DNA of 9,118 nt from Devosia sp. (GTDB lineage Bacteria; Pseudomonadota; Alphaproteobacteria; Rhizobiales; Devosiaceae). This document shows positions 5,097 to 9,118 of this stretch, piece after piece (the stretch's first letter is position 1; each line of letters starts with the position of its first letter). The notes beneath the pieces were generated by a model. That model was not told the DNA's origin. It was given only the letters and a program-made list of their open reading frames with translations, and did not search any database. The translations under genes and the position numbers were made by a program. The stretch is taken from the NCBI GenBank assembly GCA_016793415.1, contig JAEUMC010000197.1, positions 1-9,118 of the forward strand, given 5' to 3'.

Positions 5097-6383
5097 CTAC
5101 TCCCAGCGCACCCTGGCACCGAGCTTGCTGAGCTTTTCGACGAAATGCGGATAGGCGCGACGGATCGGATCGGCGTTCTTGATGCGCGACTCGCCGGGGA
5201 TCTGGATCGCCGCCAAGAGCAGGGCCACGACGACGCGGATGATGTAAGGCGCCTCGACGGTCGCCGGGCGTAGCGGATTGCCGCCGAACACCACGAGGCG
5301 GTGCGGATCAGAAAGGTGCACGCGGGCGCCGAACTTCAAGAGCTCCGCACTCCAGCCGAGCGCTCCCTCGTAGACCTTGTTCCAGAACATGATGTCGCCG
5401 GTGCAGCCGACCGAGATGCCGATGGCATGCGGCAAGAGGTCGGCCGGAAAATACGGCCAGGGCGCCGCCTCGATCTTGGGCAGCATTTCGGCGGTGTAGG
5501 GCTCGGTGACCTTGCGGGTCCAGCCGGTGGCGGTAACCTTGCCCTCCTCCACCTCGAACTCCAGCCCGAGCTTACCGAACTGGCGGAGGATCAGCGTCAG
5601 CTGCGGGCCCATGTCGGTCTCGACGGTGAGCCGGCCGCCCGTCACCGCGCCGATGGCGAGGAAGGTCGCAACCTCATGGTGATCGTCGGGCACCCGCGCC
5701 GTGGTGCCCGAGAGCTTGCCGACACCACGCACCGTCAGCCGCGAGGTGCCGATGCCGTCGATATCGGCGCCCATGGCCGCCAGCATGTCGCAGAGCGCCT
5801 GCACGTGCGGCTCGGAAGCGGCGTTGTTCATGGTCGAGGTGCCATGCGCCAATGCCGCAATCATCACGAAAGTCTCGGTGGCAGTCACCGAGGCGTAATC
5901 GGGCCAGAGGTCGACGCCCCGAATCTGGTTGCGGCGCTCGATGCGATAGGGGTGCGTGCCGGCGATGGTGCCGCCGAAACGCTCGAGGATTTCGAGGTGC
6001 GGATCGATCTCGCGCACACCCAGCGCGCAGCCCTTTGCCTCGGTGTCGAAGATCAGGTGGTCGCTGCGCAAGAGCACCGGGGCAAGCAGCAGCACGGCGG
6101 CACGGATGCCCACCGGCAGCTCGGCATCCGAGGTGGCGAACGCCTTGAAGTCATGCTGGATAGTCAGCGTCTGCGCTTCGAGACTGCGCTGCACGCGTGA
6201 GCCCTTGGAGCGGAAATATTCGACCAGCTTATCGATGTCGCTGATCTCGGGGACATTGGTGAGCGTCACCTCCTCGTCCGTCAGCAAGGTGGCGCAGAGC
6301 ATGGGGAGCACCGCGTTCTTGTTGCCCGAGGGGCGGATGGTGCCGGACACCGGGTTCGCGCCATCGACGATGAGGTCAGCCAT
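5097..6383 (-). CDS. murA: divergent UDP-GlcNAc 1-carboxyvinyltransferase (MurA-family, probable paralogue)
   Basis: A 428-residue EPSP-synthase-fold enzyme (E. coli MurA is 419), predicted to transfer enolpyruvate from PEP to the 3'-OH of UDP-GlcNAc or a related nucleotide sugar in the cytoplasm. Catalytic positions are kept: K22-N23 (SGNKNA), R94, C119 (equivalent of Cys115) and R124 (equivalent of Arg120), D315 (Asp305), R383 (Arg371) and R409 (Arg397). Housekeeping signatures have changed. The loop PGGCAIGAR reads AKGCALGVR, SVGATEN reads SVTATET, PDRIE-GT reads PDDHHEVAT, the ENR Arg is Lys (K336), and DRGY reads RRAY. The ATG at 6383 has a GGAG 5 nt upstream; an in-frame start at 6431 would add 16 unlikely residues. 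It is the third gene of the co-polymerase/deacetylase operon, 48 nt after the deacetylase. This context and divergence suggest a surface-polysaccharide or specialised role rather than the essential MurA, but the latter cannot be excluded. The retained Cys predicts fosfomycin sensitivity. Confidence 0.85.
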   Translation of the reverse strand: MADLIVDGANPVSGTIRPSGNKNAVLPMLCATLLTDEEVTLTNVPEISDIDKLVEYFRSKGSRVQRSLEAQTLTIQHDFKAFATSDAELPVGIRAAVLLLAPVLLRSDHLIFDTEAKGCALGVREIDPHLEILERFGGTIAGTHPYRIERRNQIRGVDLWPDYASVTATETFVMIAALAHGTSTMNNAASEPHVQALCDMLAAMGADIDGIGTSRLTVRGVGKLSGTTARVPDDHHEVATFLAIGAVTGGRLTVETDMGPQLTLILRQFGKLGLEFEVEEGKVTATGWTRKVTEPYTAEMLPKIEAAPWPYFPADLLPHAIGISVGCTGDIMFWNKVYEGALGWSAELLKFGARVHLSDPHRLVVFGGNPLRPATVEAPYIIRVVVALLLAAIQIPGESRIKNADPIRRAYPHFVEKLSKLGARVRWE

Positions 6384-6431
6384 GAAAGCTCCGGGAGAAT
6401 CTGTAAGCGAGGGACATGAGGTAAGAACCAA

Positions 6432-7466
6432 TCAACCCGGCAGCATTGAGAACACAGCCGGGGTAGCGAAGACGTCGATATAGCGCCGCGACTGGAACAA
6501 CCCGTTGAGAGAAACCCGCGGCAGCGCGTGCAGACTATGCCGATGGCCGGCATAGAGCCCGCCAGGCTTGGTGGTCACCGCCGTGCGCAGCCCGAGTTCG
6601 CGGGCAAAGCTATACTCGCGCGGGCCGGCCGATACACCGGCGCCGATCGGATAGCTGAAATGCAGCGGCGTCTTGCCGAACTGCGCCTTGAGGATGCGGA
6701 CCGATTGCTCGATCTCGTTGCGCGCGTCCGCCGGGGAGAGCTTGGCCAACTCGTAGTGATGCACCGTGTGGGCGCCGATGGTGCACAGCGGATCGGCGGC
6801 GAAGTGCCTGAGCTCGGTCCAATCCATGATCAGTTCGCGGCAGTGCTGCTTCAGATCGAACCCGTACTGCCCGGCGATGTCGCGGATCAGCTTGACGCGA
6901 TCGGCCTCCGGCATGGTGCGCATCCGGCGATACAGCGCGTCGTAGGCCTTCTGCTTTTCCTCGAGATTGGCCGTCGCGTAATACTCGGTCTCACCGGCGT
7001 AGGTGACGGCGAGCGCGTTCTGGCCGGCGATGATATCCTCGAGCGCCTGCCACCAGACCTCCCCGACCCCATCGACCAAAGCGGTCGGCACGTAGAGGGT
7101 GAACGGACACTGCTGGCGCCGCAGTACCGGCAGGGCGAACCTGAGGTTGTCGCGGTACGCGTCATCGAAGGTAAAGACGACAAAGGGCTTGCCGGGTTCG
7201 TCGGCCTCGATCCTCCGCGACGCCTCGTCCAGGTCGACGATGTCGAATCCCAGTTCGCGCATGCGGGTGATGGCGAAGGCGAGAAAGTCGGGCTTGACCT
7301 GAAGAATGGCATTGGGGGCAAAGTCGGCCGGATCGTCCGGCAGCACCCGGTGCAAGGTGAAGATCACGCCGCGGGCCCTGGAGCGCTTGCGGATCAGATG
7401 CGTCACGCCGCTCGCCCACAACAGCTCGAAGGCGGCGCCGATCAGCCTGTATTTGAGCGTTGCCAC
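6432..7466 (-). CDS. polysaccharide deacetylase, NodB-homology (CE4) family
   Basis: A 344-residue carbohydrate esterase 4 type protein, predicted to remove N- or O-acetyl groups from a polysaccharide. Motif 1 is FTFDD (98-102), with D101 the likely base and D102 a metal ligand. Motif 2 is HTVHH (233-237), with H233 and H237 as metal ligands. Motif 3 is FSYPIG (270-275), a variant of the usual R-x-P-[FY] loop. About 110 residues between motifs 1 and 2 are longer than in minimal NodB proteins, as in exopolysaccharide-cluster deacetylases. No clear signal peptide is seen, though residues 8-22 are mildly hydrophobic, so the compartment is uncertain. The start is GTG at 7466, 4 nt after the stop of the co-polymerase gene, with no strong Shine-Dalgarno, which suggests translational coupling. 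The substrate is unknown. Confidence 0.88.
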   Translation of the reverse strand: MATLKYRLIGAAFELLWASGVTHLIRKRSRARGVIFTLHRVLPDDPADFAPNAILQVKPDFLAFAITRMRELGFDIVDLDEASRRIEADEPGKPFVVFTFDDAYRDNLRFALPVLRRQQCPFTLYVPTALVDGVGEVWWQALEDIIAGQNALAVTYAGETEYYATANLEEKQKAYDALYRRMRTMPEADRVKLIRDIAGQYGFDLKQHCRELIMDWTELRHFAADPLCTIGAHTVHHYELAKLSPADARNEIEQSVRILKAQFGKTPLHFSYPIGAGVSAGPREYSFARELGLRTAVTTKPGGLYAGHRHSLHALPRVSLNGLFQSRRYIDVFATPAVFSMLPG

Positions 7467-7470
7467 AGGC

Positions 7471-9118
7471 CTAGGCCACGTCCGCCCTGACGGCGGGAAG
7501 GCTGACGACGCGGCCGAGCTCGAAACCGAGCGCCGCGATATCGCGCCGTGCTACGCCGATCGCCACCGGGCTCGCATCCTCGCTGGTGACCAGCACCACG
7601 GTGGCGCGGGCGCCCGAGAACAGCGGCAGGCTCGAGGCGACGCCGACCCGGCCGGTATCGACGATCACCACGTGATAGATATCGGCCAGCGCCTCGATCA
7701 GCGTCGAGGGGCGCGACGAGCGGCGGTCAAGCGACGGCAGGCGGCCCCAGGGCACCTCGGCGAGGTTGTCGCCGGCGCGCTGCATGACGTCGCCATAGTC
7801 GGCCTGTTCGGCGGCAAGGTCGGTGAGGCCGAGCAGCGCGCTGGTTTCGCCGCTGCCGGCATCCACTACCACGGCGCTGAGATCGCTCATCAGCGCGTCT
7901 TCGAGCAACCGGTCCATCACCATCAGCGTCTCGTGGCCGCCATCGAGACTGGCGAGCAGCACGGTGCGCAGCTGGTGCGTGGCCACGGCAGCCGAGAGCT
8001 GCGCCAAATCATCGTCGACCGGGCGAGGCGCCGCCGGCGGCGGCGCAATGCCGCTTTCAACAGCCTGCTCCAACTCGTCGTCGATCTTGTCGTTGTCGAC
8101 AAATGCGGCGGGCTCGGAATCGTACTCCCGGTCTTCAGGCTCCAGTTCGTCGATCCGGGCCCGCGCCGTCAGCGCCCTACCCGACATCAGCTCACCGAAC
8201 AGGATGGCGCCGATCTGCAGCGCCAGCGCCACGAAGCCGATGGCGCCCAGGATCAGCGGGATCTTCGGCGAGGCCGGCTCGACCGAAGGCGCCGCTTCAC
8301 TCACGATGCGGACATCGGGAAGCGCCGAGTTGGATGCCGTGCGGGAGGTCGCGTCGGAGTACCTGGCGAGGTAGTTCTCCAGCAGGTCGCGCTGCGCCTT
8401 GGCCTCGCGCTCGAGGCTGTCGAGCGTCACACCGCCCTTGGTCGCGTCGCCCGCCGTCAGCTTGGCCCTGGTCAGGTCATCGCGCAGCCGCTGTTCCAGA
8501 TCGGCCTCGACCTTGGCCTCGGCGTCGAGCGAATCGGCGACGCGGTCGGCCTCATTGGCGATCTGCTTGTTGAGTTCGCCGATCTGCGCCTTCAGCGCCT
8601 TGATGGTGGGGTGGTTGGACAGCAGGGTCGTCGACTTCTGCGCCAGCTCGGCCTGAAGGTTCGCCTTGGTTGCGAGCAGCCCCTGGATCACCACGGAGTT
8701 GCGCACATCGTTGACGCCGTCGAGCGACTGACCCGAGCCGAGCAGCCCGCGGATCACCTGCGAGCGGGCCTGTGCGTCATTCTTGCGCTGCTGCGCCTCG
8801 GCAATCTGGGTGGCGACCACGGTCAGTTGCTGGTCGGTGACCGGAATGCTGTTGGCGCCGACAAACAGGTCGTTCTCGACCTTGTAGTTGGCGACGGCCG
8901 TTTCGGCTGCGCTCACCTTGGGGCGAAGCTTGTCGATCTCTTCCTGCAGCCAGACGGTGGCATCGGCGGTATCGGTCAGCGACTGCGCTCCGCGGCGCTT
9001 CACGTGGGCCGCCGCGATGGCGTTGGCGATGCGGGCGGCGAGCTCGGCATCGGTCGAGCGCACGTAGATCGAGATCACCGCCGAGTCGCGCTCGCGGATC
9101 ACGGTCATCCGGTCGGCC
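7471..9118 (-). CDS. Wzz/GumC-type polysaccharide co-polymerase with degenerate BY-kinase-like domain (5' end outside window)
   Basis: The frame stays open to the right edge, so the N-terminus (first transmembrane helix and the start of the Wzz domain) is missing; at least 548 residues are visible. Numbered from the Met at 9108: residues 1-50 are the end of the Wzz core (IYVRSTDAELAARIANAIA). Two coiled-coil stretches follow (about 55-115 and 145-250), then the Pro-rich segment (PSVEPASPKIP, 274-284) and the second transmembrane helix (about 284-306). An acidic linker (320-370) leads to a cytoplasmic P-loop-NTPase-like domain (about 378-545). Such proteins control chain length and export of surface polysaccharide at the inner membrane. 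Here the Walker A position reads LASLDGGHETLM (385-396), without the GKT/S lysine. A Walker A'-like VVVDAG (413-418) and a Walker B-like VVIVDTG (480-486) remain. There is no C-terminal tyrosine cluster. It is therefore probably a pseudokinase or structural module. It is translated just before the deacetylase. Confidence 0.85.
   Translation of the reverse strand, partial: ADRMTVIRERDSAVISIYVRSTDAELAARIANAIAAAHVKRRGAQSLTDTADATVWLQEEIDKLRPKVSAAETAVANYKVENDLFVGANSIPVTDQQLTVVATQIAEAQQRKNDAQARSQVIRGLLGSGQSLDGVNDVRNSVVIQGLLATKANLQAELAQKSTTLLSNHPTIKALKAQIGELNKQIANEADRVADSLDAEAKVEADLEQRLRDDLTRAKLTAGDATKGGVTLDSLEREAKAQRDLLENYLARYSDATSRTASNSALPDVRIVSEAAPSVEPASPKIPLILGAIGFVALALQIGAILFGELMSGRALTARARIDELEPEDREYDSEPAAFVDNDKIDDELEQAVESGIAPPPAAPRPVDDDLAQLSAAVATHQLRTVLLASLDGGHETLMVMDRLLEDALMSDLSAVVVDAGSGETSALLGLTDLAAEQADYGDVMQRAGDNLAEVPWGRLPSLDRRSSRPSTLIEALADIYHVVIVDTGRVGVASSLPLFSGARATVVLVTSEDASPVAIGVARRDIAALGFELGRVVSLPAVRADVA

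Noticed and set aside
1..9118. tRNA or rRNA genes, CRISPR arrays, transposase genes
   Set aside because: No cloverleaf, no regularly spaced direct repeats and no transposase-like protein were found on either strand.

Overview
The window is GC-rich alphaproteobacterial chromosome, most likely from the order Hyphomicrobiales and possibly Devosia-like. The evidence is an S9 protein with the N-terminal extension seen in alphaproteobacteria, a DUF2842 mini-protein next to a Cox15/CtaA heme A synthase, and an rplM-rpsI operon beside them. The genus is a guess from gene style. Nearly all genes are on the minus strand. Only a 68-residue membrane protein (4705-4911) is on the plus strand.

Layout from left to right: (1) 1-292 has no convincing gene but contains a dense cluster of inverted repeats (121-205). 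(2) 293-1206 is a two-gene SdpR/SdpI-type operon: an ArsR-family repressor overlapping a six-helix SdpI-like membrane protein by 4 nt. Its sigma70-type promoter carries a perfect 14-bp palindrome, and its -35 box contains the stop codon of the upstream gene. (3) 1258-2283 is a GT4 glycosyltransferase. (4) 2374-3453 is the complete rplM-rpsI transcription unit: promoter, short leader, L13, S9 and a UUCG-tetraloop terminator. (5) 3454-3570 is an AT-rich island with a 16-bp interrupted palindrome. (6) 3571-4623 is ctaA with a TTG start, divergent from the DUF2842 gene. (7) 4912-5096, between two convergent genes, is filled by a large palindromic GC-rich repeat. (8) 5097-9118 is a minus-strand surface-polysaccharide-type operon read in the order Wzz/GumC-like co-polymerase (5' end outside the window), NodB-type polysaccharide deacetylase, and a divergent MurA-family enolpyruvyl transferase.

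How the genes work together: rplM-rpsI and ctaA/DUF2842 are housekeeping (ribosome; heme A for cytochrome oxidase). The right-hand operon looks like part of a polysaccharide export and modification locus. The co-polymerase has a tyrosine-kinase-like cytoplasmic domain with no P-loop lysine and no tyrosine tail. The MurA-like enzyme keeps the catalytic residues but has lost several housekeeping MurA signatures, so it may make an enolpyruvyl sugar for a polymer other than peptidoglycan. The sdpRI pair has the architecture of the Bacillus autorepressor/immunity operon, without any visible toxin gene. The observations most worth following are the divergent MurA in the polysaccharide operon, the degenerate kinase, the self-contained sdpRI control region, and the unexplained palindromes.
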